Below are positions 53,411 through 62,854 of a DNA stretch of 64,000 bases, piece after piece. The position numbers were made by a program, and so were the translations under genes. The notes beneath the pieces are model-generated. The model made no database searches. It had not been told where the DNA came from and saw only the letters and a program-made list of their open reading frames with translations. The DNA is from JAKFWF01 sp963750535 (GTDB lineage Bacteria > Pseudomonadota > Alphaproteobacteria > Rhizobiales > Hyphomicrobiaceae), in contig CAVVRF010000008.1 in the NCBI GenBank assembly GCA_963750535.1, positions 117,503 to 181,502 on the forward strand, in the 5' to 3' direction. Position 1 is the stretch's first letter. Each line of letters begins with the position of its first letter.

Positions 53411-55198
53411 CTACCCGCCCACCTTGTCCGGAACCGCCGTCCCCGGGTTGAACGCCGGCGCCGGCTCCTCGGTCGGCTCGGTGAAGCCGCCTTCCTTGAC
53501 CAGCCGCGAGAACAAGCCGCCGAGCGCCACCAGCTCCCTGAAACGGCCGCGCTCCACGACACGGCCCCCGTCGAGCACCAGGATCTGGTCGGCGTTGGCC
53601 ACCGTCGACAGGCGATGGGCAATGATGAAGGTGGTGCGGCCCTTGCGCAGCGTGTCGAGCGCGCGCTTGATCTTGCCCTCGGTCTCGGTGTCGAGCGCGC
53701 TGGTGGCCTCGTCGAGGATCAGGATCGGAGCACTTTTCAGGATTGCGCGGGCGAGGGCGACACGCTGGCGCTCGCCACCCGACAGGCCGACGCCGCGCTC
53801 GCCGGCGACGAACGCGTAGCCGTCCTCCTTGCGCCGGATGAACTCGTCCGCCTCGGCGAGGCGGGCGGCGTTCTCGACTTCCGCGTCGGTCGCGGCCGGG
53901 CGCCCGATGCGGATGTTCTCGGCGATCGAGCGGTTGAACAAGCCGGCTTCCTGGAACACCACGGCGATCGACTGGCGCAGCGAGTTGAGGGTCACGTCAC
54001 GGATGTCGTGGCCGTCGATCAGAATGCGGCCACTGTCGGGATCGCGCAGCCGCTGCAGCAGGGCGAGCGTGGTGGTCTTGCCGGAGCCGGTCGGGCCGAC
54101 CAGGGCGATGGTCTCGCCGGGCCTCGCCCTGATCTCGAGATCGAACACGCCCTGCGTGCTGGTGCCATAGCGGAAGCTGACGTTTTCGTAGACCACGTCG
54201 CCCTTGACGTCGGGCAGCGGCGTCGCGCCGGGCCGCTCGCGGATTTCGACACCGGCATCGAGCAGGTTGTAGAACGAGGCCAATGGCGGGGCCATCATGA
54301 ACACCCGGCCGACGAAGCCCGAGAGCTGGTCGAGCTTGGCGACCATCAGCCCGGCGAAGCCGACGAAGGCGACGATCTCGCCGACCGTCATCTCGCCGCG
54401 CCCCGCCAGCACCGAGCCGAGCGCGAACACGCAGACCATGGTGATGGTCGAGGCGGCGCGGGTGAGGCAGGTGAGCAGCCCCCACCATGTCAGGACCGGG
54501 AACTGGGCCGACAGCAGTTGCCCCATCAGGTGGCGCAGCTCGGAAGCTTCCGCCTGCAGTCGCGCGTAGCTCTGCACCACGGTTACGTTGCCGAGCACGT
54601 CGCCGACCCGGCCCGATACCTGGATGTGGTAGCGCTCGACCGCCGCCTGCCCGTCGGAGGTGCGATTGACAGTGACGATGTTGATTATGGCATAGACGAT
54701 TGCCAGGACCGCCAGCAGGGCAGCCATCCGCCAGTCCATGGCGATCGCGGTCGGCACCAGGAACACGATGCTGACGAGGGCGGCGAGCTGCTCGCGCATG
54801 AAAGTCAGCCAGGTGCTGAACAGCATGTCGGTCCCGGCAAGGATATTGCGAACCACCGCCGCCGAGCCCTTCTCCGCGTGGTAGCTGATCGGCAGGGTAA
54901 TGGCGCGGTCGAAGGCAAGGCTCATGGCGGCGAGCCGCTGGCGATGGGCGAGGCGGTCGGCGAACACGGCGACGATCACGCTGGCGACGATCCCGAACAG
55001 GCCGATCACCGCCCAGGCGGCGATCGTGCCGGCGGTCGGCTGCCCCTTCGACAGCGCGTCGACGACGCGGCCGAACAGCAACGGCTCGGCCAGCGCCACG
55101 ATGGCGATGGCGCAATTCGAGATCGCGAGCGCAATGGCGAGCCCGCGCTCGGCGCGCATCATGCCGATGGCGCGCAGATAGATGCCGATCAGATTCAT
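53411..55198 (-). CDS. ndvA: Cyclic beta-1,2-glucan ABC exporter (NdvA/ChvA type)
   Basis: 595 residues, fused half-transporter: six membrane helices (about 15-310) and an ATPase domain with Walker A GPTGSGKTT, signature LSGGERQRVALARAIL and Walker B ILILDEATS. The N-terminus (IYLRAIGMMRAERGLAIALA) and SISYHAEKGSAAVV-like PISYHAEKGSAAVVRNILAG region are typical of NdvA. It exports cyclic glucan to the periplasm for osmoadaptation and host interaction. Confidence 0.88.
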   Translation of the reverse strand: MNLIGIYLRAIGMMRAERGLAIALAISNCAIAIVALAEPLLFGRVVDALSKGQPTAGTIAAWAVIGLFGIVASVIVAVFADRLAHRQRLAAMSLAFDRAITLPISYHAEKGSAAVVRNILAGTDMLFSTWLTFMREQLAALVSIVFLVPTAIAMDWRMAALLAVLAIVYAIINIVTVNRTSDGQAAVERYHIQVSGRVGDVLGNVTVVQSYARLQAEASELRHLMGQLLSAQFPVLTWWGLLTCLTRAASTITMVCVFALGSVLAGRGEMTVGEIVAFVGFAGLMVAKLDQLSGFVGRVFMMAPPLASFYNLLDAGVEIRERPGATPLPDVKGDVVYENVSFRYGTSTQGVFDLEIRARPGETIALVGPTGSGKTTTLALLQRLRDPDSGRILIDGHDIRDVTLNSLRQSIAVVFQEAGLFNRSIAENIRIGRPAATDAEVENAARLAEADEFIRRKEDGYAFVAGERGVGLSGGERQRVALARAILKSAPILILDEATSALDTETEGKIKRALDTLRKGRTTFIIAHRLSTVANADQILVLDGGRVVERGRFRELVALGGLFSRLVKEGGFTEPTEEPAPAFNPGTAVPDKVGG

Positions 55199-55219
55199 GG
55201 CGCTGGCGCGTCTTCCTCC

Positions 55220-55780
55220 TCAGGTCCTCTTGAAGAGCCGCAGGGTCTTGTAGGTCCCGGCATCGGCCAGGATCTTTTCCCTGGTCAAAGTGCCGAAAAC
55301 CCGCTCCGCGACATCGAACGCATAGGAGCCGGAATAGAACGCGATGTAGCCGCCGGTCCTGGTGCGATCGCACAATACCCGGGTCATCTCAAGATCCGTG
55401 AGCGCCCCGTAGGCATCGTTCTTCTCGGTGCGGAACTCGCCGACGTGGAACAGCGCGACCACGTCGAATGTCGGCAGCAGGCGCCGGTCGAGCTGGTAGA
55501 TGTCGCCGAAATAGGCCTTGTAGGTATGGCCCAGACGCGGCTTCTCGATCAGCATCTTGACGTAGGCATCGTACTCGGCTGGCGAGGCGGTGATGCCGAG
55601 CACTGCGTTGTTGGAGCCGTCCTCCGAGGTCTTGAGGCCGACGATGTGGTGGCTGCCGGTGCCGAAATGGAAGATCGCGGAGTCGCGGACGTTGTTCTCC
55701 TCGAGCCATTCGAGGAAGTGCATGTCGCATGGGCATTCCGCGATGCGAAGGTCCCAGCTCTGATTCCAGTAGTGCAGCAT
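55220..55780 (-). CDS. Conserved-looking protein, possible methyltransferase-like fold
   Basis: 186 residues. FHFGTGSHHIVGLK could be a glycine-rich first loop and TFDVVALFHVGEF a strand-plus-acid position, vaguely like SAM-dependent methyltransferases; the C-terminus is TRVLCDRTRTGGYIAFYSGSYAFD. No firm family. It sits 21 bases before ndvA and 61 bases after the second ABC gene, so it probably belongs to the exporter operon. Confidence 0.75.
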   Translation of the reverse strand: MLHYWNQSWDLRIAECPCDMHFLEWLEENNVRDSAIFHFGTGSHHIVGLKTSEDGSNNAVLGITASPAEYDAYVKMLIEKPRLGHTYKAYFGDIYQLDRRLLPTFDVVALFHVGEFRTEKNDAYGALTDLEMTRVLCDRTRTGGYIAFYSGSYAFDVAERVFGTLTREKILADAGTYKTLRLFKRT

Positions 55781-55841
55781 GTCGTGTTCCTCGATGGTGG
55801 AGCGGCGCGGCGGCCGGCGGTTGGCGATCCGGCAGTCGCGA

Positions 55842-57641
55842 TCAGGCGGGCACCGGGATACGAAGGTCGGTGGCGGCGGCGGATCGTGCAGGGCGCGGTG
55901 CCGCGAGGTCGATGTGGCGGGAGCCCGCTCGGTCGGGCGGCGGGTTCTGCGTGAAGCTCAGGACCGAGGTTCGCGGCAAGGCGTCGGCAATCGCCTGCAG
56001 CAGGTCCTGCCGGCTCGCCTCGTCGATGGCGCCGAGCGCCTCGTCGAGGATGACGATGTCGGGGCGCTGCACCAGGATGCGGGCGACCGCCAGCCGCTGC
56101 AGCTCTCCGTTGGAGAGCGCATGGTCCCAGCGGACAGTCTCGTCGAGCCGCGCGACGAGGCCCGCGAGCCCGACCCGGCGCAGGCATGCGCCATAGCGCG
56201 CCTCGTCGACCTTCTTCGGGCTGCTCGGATAGTGCAGCGCACTGCGCAGGCTGGTCGCCGGCACGTAGGGCCGCTGCGGGATGACGAGCAGGTTGGCGTC
56301 GGCCGGACGCTCGATGCGGCCCATCCCCCACGGCCACAGCCCGGCGACGGCGCGGACGAGCGAGGTCTTGCCGCCGCCTGATGGCGCCGACACCACGAGA
56401 TGCTCGCCGGGGCGGGCGGTTATGTCGACATGCGACACCAGCGGCGCGCCGTGGGCGTCGGTGATGGTGAGGTCGGCGAGGCGCAGGGCGGAATCGGCGC
56501 TGGTCGCCAGGGTCAGGCGCGGCGCGACGGTCTCCGGCGCGGCAAGGCGCTGGTCGATGGCATCCGCCGCATCGGTGATCTCGACGATGCGCCGCGCCGA
56601 GGCATACCAGTCGGCGATGCGGTTGTAGTTGTCGACGACCCACGAGATCGCCACCTGCACCTCGACGAAGGCGGCGGCGAGCTGCATCACCTCGCCGAGG
56701 CTCAACTCGCCGGACAGGTACTTCGGCGTCGCCACCAGCAGCGGGAAGATCGGCTTCAGCGGCCCGCTGGCGTTGGTGATCCAGGTCAGATTGCCGTGCT
56801 GGCGGACGATCGCCAGCCAGCGGCCGACGAGGGTGTCGTAGAGCCGGCCGGCGATCTTCTTCTCGTCGGCGGCGCCGTTCGACAGGGCGATGCTCTCGGC
56901 GTTGTCGCGCACGCGCATCAGGGCGAAGCGAAAATGGCCCTCGGCCTCGTTCTTGGTGACGACGGAGCCGATCAGCGGCCGGCCAACGCGCAGCATCAAG
57001 GTCGAGGCGACAATGCCGTAGGCGAGCGCGGCCAGCACCATGTAGGCCGGAATGGTGATCGACGAGCCGCCGAGCGGCACGGTGAGGCTGCCGCCGACCG
57101 ACCACAGGATCGAGATGAAGGTGGCGGCGCCGATCACCGCCAGGAACAGACCGATGCCGCAGTCGACCAGGATCTCGGTCGCCCAGCGGGTGTCGTCGGA
57201 GATCCGGTATTCGGGGTTGGCTGGCTCGGTGCGCGTCAGGCCGAGGTGGTAGAACCGCTGGCGGTCGAGCCAGCGGTCGATCAGCTGCCTGGTCACCCAC
57301 TCGCGCCAGCGGACCTGCAGCGTCTCGCGCGAGCGCACGATGCCGACGCCGACCGCGGCCATGCTGGCGACGATCAGGCCGAGCACTCCGACCGCGCGAA
57401 CAAGCGTGGCGCCGTCCTTGGCCGCCAGCGCGTCGAAAAACCAGCGGTTCCAGTGGTTCATCGCCAGCGTCGCCGCGATGCTGAGGCTGAGGCAGGCGAT
57501 CAGCGCAAACGTGATCAGCCAGGCCCGGCGGGAGCCGTCGCCACGCCAGAAGCCGCCCGTCAGGCGCGCGAACGCCATGATCACCCGGCGATCGAGCGCC
57601 AGGGCGGGGCCGTCCGGTAGTGCCGGGCTGGCGTTGGGCAT
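55842..57641 (-). CDS. SbmA/BacA/YddA-like ABC transporter (fused permease and ATPase)
   Basis: About 599 residues from the ATG at 57641 (57710 would add 23). ABC_membrane_2 type: RWREWVTRQLIDRWLDRQRFYHL, DDTRWATEILVD, then an ATPase domain with Walker A APSGGGKTS, signature LSNGELQRLAVARIL and Walker B IVILDEALGA. LSNGE replaces the usual LSGGE. Members import vitamin B12 or peptides; cargo here is unknown. Confidence 0.85.
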   Translation of the reverse strand: MPNASPALPDGPALALDRRVIMAFARLTGGFWRGDGSRRAWLITFALIACLSLSIAATLAMNHWNRWFFDALAAKDGATLVRAVGVLGLIVASMAAVGVGIVRSRETLQVRWREWVTRQLIDRWLDRQRFYHLGLTRTEPANPEYRISDDTRWATEILVDCGIGLFLAVIGAATFISILWSVGGSLTVPLGGSSITIPAYMVLAALAYGIVASTLMLRVGRPLIGSVVTKNEAEGHFRFALMRVRDNAESIALSNGAADEKKIAGRLYDTLVGRWLAIVRQHGNLTWITNASGPLKPIFPLLVATPKYLSGELSLGEVMQLAAAFVEVQVAISWVVDNYNRIADWYASARRIVEITDAADAIDQRLAAPETVAPRLTLATSADSALRLADLTITDAHGAPLVSHVDITARPGEHLVVSAPSGGGKTSLVRAVAGLWPWGMGRIERPADANLLVIPQRPYVPATSLRSALHYPSSPKKVDEARYGACLRRVGLAGLVARLDETVRWDHALSNGELQRLAVARILVQRPDIVILDEALGAIDEASRQDLLQAIADALPRTSVLSFTQNPPPDRAGSRHIDLAAPRPARSAAATDLRIPVPA

Positions 57642-57805
57642 TTGGCGTTCACGATCCTCGAGGAAGGATAAGGGCGTTGGCGTCCCGGTCGCGAAGCTCG
57701 CGATCGTCACACCGGCGGTGACTATAGCTCGACGGCTCCCCGCGAGGATAAGTCCGCGCGGAAAAGCCCTTCAATACACCGAGGAACAGGAAATTCGCTG
57801 AACGG

Positions 57806-60170
57806 TCAATGAACGACTGCCGATTGCCCGCTGAGCTGACGCCAGGCGCCGGCCACCGGGTGGAAGGTCAATGTCACCCGCGCCCGACCCGGCGGCACCG
57901 GAACGGCGCGGAACAGCACGTTCGCACGCAGCACCGGCGCCGGCCGGCCGTCGACCTCGGCGAACCACCACGGGTGCCAGACGTCGTTCAGCACCACGAA
58001 GCCCCCGTCGGGGCTGTCGGCCTCGATCTCGATCGCCGTGTTGGTGTAGCGGATTAGGCGCGCACTGCCGGGTCGGCGCGGCGTGAACGGCTCGGTAGTC
58101 TCGAGCAGCACCGTCGAGCGATAGTCGATATCCGGCATCGGACCGTCGGCGAGCAGCTTGTCGAAGTCGGCCGGCGCCGTGCTCGTTGCCATCAGTCACC
58201 CGCGGCAGCGCGCGCGGGTTCTCGTAGATGTAGCCGTCGGGCGTCCTGGTCACCAGCCGGAAGTCGTCCGGCTTGGCGTTCGCGTCGATCTTCGCGATCG
58301 GCACGCCCGAAACGATGTAGCGCAGGCCCAGCAGGTCGGCGACGGCAGAGCGATATCCCGGCATCAGCGGCGAGAACTTGCGCTGGTCCAAGCTGCCGGA
58401 GCTGTCGCCCGCCCCGGTCGCCTCCGCGTAGAGCTTCAGTCGGACCGGATTGTAGCCGAGCGTCTGCTCGATGCCGTGCGTCAGCGACGCGTTCGGCCAA
58501 TGGAAACCGAGGCCGACCAGCTCGACCCGGTCGCGGCGGTCTGGCGCGGTGTTGCTGGCGAGCTGGTGCCGGACGAATGCAAGGGTCTGGTTGCGGGTGC
58601 CGGGCTCGAGGATGTCGATCTCGCGCGGATCGATCGCGGATGCTCCGTTCGGGCCGTTGTTCCAGGCGACATCGGCGGCGGTGAGTGCGACCAGGCCGAG
58701 GGCGGCGGCGACCGGCCGCAGCGTCTTCATGGTATCTGCGGCAAGGAGTGCTGCCGCCCCCGCCGCCATCCAGGCGGCCGCGATCGCCATCGGCTCGAGC
58801 GCGCGGCCGACCCGGTCGAAGCCGACGGCGGCGGCGATCGCGAATAGGAACGCGGCGGCGACGATTCCGGCCTCGGCGACGCGCTGCCAGGGCTTCGCCG
58901 CCGGCAGCGACCAGGTGAGGAACCGGTGGGCGACATAGCCTGCCAGCAGGCTCGCGAAACCGCCGATCAGGAACACCGCGTCGGCCGGCCGGCGGAACAG
59001 CTTCACGCCGGGCAGCAGCTCGTACATGACGCGGAACGCCGGCGTGTAGCCGCCAAGCGCGTATAGCGTCACGGCGATCGTGACGACGGTGTAGAAGCGG
59101 ATCTCGCGCTCCCACAGCAGCCCGCGCATCAGGCCGGCGATCAGCAGCAGCACCGGTATCGCGCCGAGGTAGAGCTGGCCCACGTTCTGGGCGATGTAGA
59201 GGCCGGTCCCCTCCCAGGTGAAACTCGGCGGGCCCCAGTATTTCTCCATCTCGCCGGCCGCCCCGAACAGGTGCGGAATGATCGCGGTAACGAAGAGGCC
59301 CGGATGCAGCGAGCCGGCGGCGGCGCCGGGATAGTCGATCGCCGGCCGGTTCGACTGGCCGGCGAGCAGCAGCGTCAGCGTGAGCGGGATTGCGACCAGC
59401 GCCGCGCCGCCGATGCCGCCGGCAAGCAGCGGCCTTATGCTACGGCGTATCGCGGCGCCGGGCGTTTCCGCGGTCGCGATATGCCAGGCGACGTAGCCGG
59501 CCAGGACATAAAGGCAAAGCAGCCCGACCTGGTCGCGGCCGAGCGTGATGAACGCCGCGACGATGCCGGCGGCGAGCCCGTAGCCGGCGCTGCCGCGCTC
59601 GAGCCCGCGCTTCAGGAACACAAAAGCGAACGGCAGGTAGCCGAGGCTCAGCACCTGCCCGAAGTGCTGCAGCCGCCAGGCCATCGCGGCGCCGAAGCAG
59701 AAGCCGAGGGCGGCGATGACGGCGCCGGCCCAGTGCCAGCCGAGATCGCGGGCGAGCCACAACACGCCGAGGCCGCTGGCGAGCACGCAGGCGAGCACGG
59801 TGGCGTCGAGCGCGCGCAGGCTCGGTGCCGCGTCGAAGAGGGCGAGGATCAGGAACGGCGGCGAGAAGATCAGCGACTGCGGGTCGGCGACCTGCGGGTG
59901 GCCGGCGAAATTGTACGGCGCCCAGAACGGGCTCATGCCCCGCGCGATGCTGGCCGCCAGGAATTGCACTTGCGGAGCAAATTGCGCCTTGGCGTCCCAC
60001 GGGATGGTGACGCTGCCCGACAGCCACGGCCAGGCGAACAGCAGCCAGCCGGCCGCGAACAGGACGGCGACTGGCAGGAAAGGCCACGACGGCGCCGGCG
60101 CCTCGAGCCCGAGCAAAAGGTCGGCCCGCGTCGAGCGCGGCCGCGCCCGCTTGATCCCAGATGCCGGCAA
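57806..60170 (-). CDS. YfhO-like multi-spanning membrane protein (frame break)
   Basis: About 787 residues across one extra base near 58188-58202. TTG start at 60170. Roughly 12-14 hydrophobic helices with a large periplasmic acidic loop near the start (TIPWDAKAQFAPQVQFLAAS, FWAPYNFAGHPQVADPQS), GRDQVGLLCLYVLAGY and a soluble C-terminal domain that resumes after the break as MATSTAPADFDKLLADGPMP. GT-C-type or YfhO relatives glycosylate wall polymers; activity here is inferred only. Confidence 0.8.
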
Positions 60171-60432
60171 GTGGCAGGTCCCTCACATGAAACGGCGTGC
60201 TGCATCGCCTCCTTTAAGGGCAACGGCGTGGGGCGGCAACAAGGGCAGGGTGGGGGGCGGCGGTGGGAGGGGACGGTACACCGCCTTCTTGGCGGAGTGC
60301 TCGATCGAACCTCTGGCGGCGGTGTGGAAAATTTGTATGTTGTCATCGATTCTCCGTAAACTGTCTCTAAGTTCCATCTCCAGTTTCCAGCCTACCAAAT
60401 ATTTCAATTATATCATGCTTTAGAGCACGCAG

Positions 60433-61143
60433 ATGACGACAGCTTACCACTTGCTTCCTTCCGAACCTGGGTGGGACTCTATCTCCAGAAATTCTGTTGA
60501 TGCGATCCATGCATATTCCCTTCCCGGCGTGAACTGCCCCGAATGTGGGACGTGGGCCACGACAGGGATATATTACCCATCCGCTGATTACAGAATACTG
60601 GAGAAGCACATCGGGCCATCTAATCCGTGGCCGATTCCGCTTGGCGATTGGCTTAACTTGCGCCGCGAGGTGAACCGCCTATTGCCTCAGTTTCGATTGC
60701 TGCAGCCCGGCACTCAATTTGGCCCACTAGTCGGTAAATTGAAAAGACCGGTCTCCGATTTCGACTGGGGGGGCGTTGTGAGCACGCTTCTTATCACTTT
60801 GGAGCGAAAGCGGGCCCTCGCCAAGAGCGGGGTATCCGTAATTGGGGTTGCAGCGCGGCTGCAAACAAAGAAGACTGATAAGCCACGACTCTACGAGATC
60901 GAAGCTTTGCCCCTCGCAAGGCTTTCGGCCGACTTGGTGCCGGTTCCCTGCGAGCATTGCGGTCGCCTCGAATTATCAGCTCCAGAGACGATCATTCTCG
61001 ACAAGGCAACCTTCCAGAGCGCAATTCCTATTCAGCGCATTGCGGAATTGCCGACGCACCTGGTTGTCAACGAAAAATTAGCTGCCTACATAGAGGCAGA
61101 GAACCTGACCCAGGTCACACTCACGTCACTTGCGCTGAAGTAA
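60433..61143 (+). CDS. SitI6-like double-CXXCG motif immunity protein
   Basis: 236 residues. The two CXXCG motifs, CPECG at 35-39 and CEHCG at 173-177, with FGPLVGKLKRPVSDFDW in between, match the double-CXXCG family named from Myxococcus (SitI6), which protects against a cognate toxin. G+C is near 50% in sampled lines against about 68% around it. No toxin gene is adjacent, so it is an orphan immunity gene, probably acquired. Confidence 0.82.
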   Translation: MTTAYHLLPSEPGWDSISRNSVDAIHAYSLPGVNCPECGTWATTGIYYPSADYRILEKHIGPSNPWPIPLGDWLNLRREVNRLLPQFRLLQPGTQFGPLVGKLKRPVSDFDWGGVVSTLLITLERKRALAKSGVSVIGVAARLQTKKTDKPRLYEIEALPLARLSADLVPVPCEHCGRLELSAPETIILDKATFQSAIPIQRIAELPTHLVVNEKLAAYIEAENLTQVTLTSLALK

Positions 61144-61492
61144 CGAAGAATGGCATGAATGGCTTGGCACTCTGAATTGGTGTGGGAAGTGAACTGTGTG
61201 CTGATTTCCCAGCGGATCGCTTGACAAATCTGCTGAGAGTGAAGTGGAAAATCGGCATGCTGTCCCGGATTTCCTTTCCGGTGTGGGATACGGGGACAGT
61301 TACCGATCGGATAATTCGTCAGTATCTGCAGTGAATTGGCTGAAATCGGTAACTGTCCCCGTCTCGGCGAAGGGAGGGGACAGTCACCGATCAGCGCGCG
61401 GAGCCGGGCAACGGCTGGGTTTCGGTCAAAGTCGGTGACTGATGCCCCCGTATGACCAAAAGTCTAATTCTTGAACAAACGTTCATAAGTTT
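61144..61492. repeat. Low-G+C gap with two inverted-repeat pairs (GGGGACAGTTACCGAT type)
   Basis: CGGGGACAGTTACCGAT at 61291-61307 and its exact complement at 61345-61361 form a 71-base palindromic element; a second, degenerate pair lies at 61377-61390 and 61431-61447. The GGGGACAGTYACCGAT end is familiar from mobile-element remnants. No gene recognised. Confidence 0.75.
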
Positions 61493-61756
61493 CTATTTTT
61501 TCACGCTCTCTCTCTGAGAGTTCATTTTTTTGGCAATCCAGTAATTCATAACTGAAACCCTAAGTGCGTCGCGTATGGCGTCCCGGGCATAAGGTGATGC
61601 AGAAGGAAACGCATTCGTGACTTTATAATGTATTTGATCTGTCCAAGCCGCTTGATCCAGCGAGTCGGAAATATTGCATTGCCGGAAAAGTTCCATTAAT
61701 GAAACGTCCTTTGTAATTTCATCGATAAATTGGGCGACCGCCAAGTGCGTTATCAA
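61493..61756 (-). CDS. Small low-G+C protein of unknown function
   Basis: 87 residues from a TTG at 61756, or about 67 from the ATG at 61696. Sequence MITHLAVAQFIDEITKDV to KKMNSQRESVKK has no recognised family. G+C is about 40% in the line 61501-61560. It starts four bases after the HlyC-like stop, so the two are probably one transcript. Confidence 0.5.
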   Translation of the reverse strand: MITHLAVAQFIDEITKDVSLMELFRQCNISDSLDQAAWTDQIHYKVTNAFPSASPYARDAIRDALRVSVMNYWIAKKMNSQRESVKK

Positions 61757-61760
61757 TGCG

Positions 61761-62392
61761 TCATTCGCTCTGATCCGTTGTTCGTGGTCGCCACCACACC
61801 ACCCTCACATCCCTTTTCCCATCCCTCGCCACCATCATCTTGATGTCGCGATCAGGGAACACGGCGGCCTTGAGGTCCTTGACCATTTCCTCCGCACCGC
61901 CCCGGCCTTCGCCGGGGCAGGCTGTGGGGCGATCACCTCGACCACCCAAGGGTGGTCGCTACTGGTCCAGTCCTGCGGCCTGAGCTTCGAGGTGCCTTGG
62001 GCGAGCCTCTGCTCGACCTCGTCCGACACCCGGCCCCAGAACACCATGCCGATCGGCTTTTCCCTGTCGTAGAACAGCCGGAACTGCTTCAGGATCACCG
62101 GCGTCATCGGCTCATCTTTGTTTGTCGCTTTCGCGACGGGCCACTCCGGGTCCGTGATGAGATGAGACTTGTGAATTGGCGATTGCGACATCAGCCAGAC
62201 GATCTCGCCCAGCAGGGCGGACATCGTCCTCGCCGCACCCTCGGGCGGCACGTACTGGAACGGGCTGCCGGCTGGGGCGTTCGGGTTTGCGGACTGGGCA
62301 TTGGGACATCTTCTCAAGCCATCTAACTCCGTATAACTCCGTAGCTGTGCGCAGTACACGGCTTTCCCGATCCCCGCGCCTAGCAGTTCCAT
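61761..62392 (-). CDS. Toxin-activating lysine acyltransferase (HlyC family), frame break
   Basis: About 210 residues across a net loss of one base near 61890-61925. First frame ALLGEIVWLMSQSPIHKSHL with His74, FRLFYDREKPIGMVFWGRVSDEVEQRL and QDWTSSDHPWVVEVIAP with Asp146: the two catalytic positions of HlyC. The other frame continues GGAEEMVKDLKAAVFPDRDI KMMVARDG to the stop. HlyC enzymes acylate RTX toxins from acyl-ACP, but no RTX gene is in the window. The break is of opposite sign to the others, so it may be a real inactivation. Confidence 0.8.
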
Positions 62393-62854
62393 CGATTAGT
62401 CCGTCAAAAAAGTATACTGTCACCCGCGATCCTCACCCCCACCTGGGCCCATGATCCTCACCCCCACCTAGGCGCGCCGAGGATGAGTTGGGCCGCGCCC
62501 GTGCGCCGCAGCGCGGCCCAACTCATGGCGCGCCGTCCTCCCCCCTCGAGGGGGAGGCAGAGCAGCGCTTGTCGCCAGGTTCGGGAACGCCGGCGGCAGC
62601 AACAGAACAACGGTTTGTCGAGCGACATCCCACTCGATCTCGCACTACGCTCGGCGCCGGCGACCATGCTCGAACCGCCTCCCCCGACGAGGGTGAGGCC
62701 GAGCAGTTGACCCAGGGGATCGCACACGCCTCCAACTCGGCCGCCAATTTTCCCCAGGAACCGAGGCATCCGGGGCACAGCACGTTGATTTCTTTCCGGC
62801 CGCAAGGCGGCTAAGTGACGCCGGCACTGCGCAAATCGGTATACAGTCGCCGCC
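62393..62854. other. Intergenic region with a strong palindrome and a short direct repeat
   Basis: A 17-base direct repeat (GATCCTCACCCCCACCT) at 62428-62444 and 62453-62469 precedes the palindrome at 62471-62534. The remaining 300 bases are GC-rich and hold no ORF I can support. Confidence 0.6.
62471..62534. repeat. Nearly perfect 24-bp-arm palindrome
   Basis: GGCGCGCC (62471-62478), then ATGAGTTGGGCCGCGC (62483-62498), pair with GCGCGGCCCAACTCAT (62511-62526) and GGCGCGCC (62527-62534); only GAGG bulges out. No T-tract. Confidence 0.8.
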
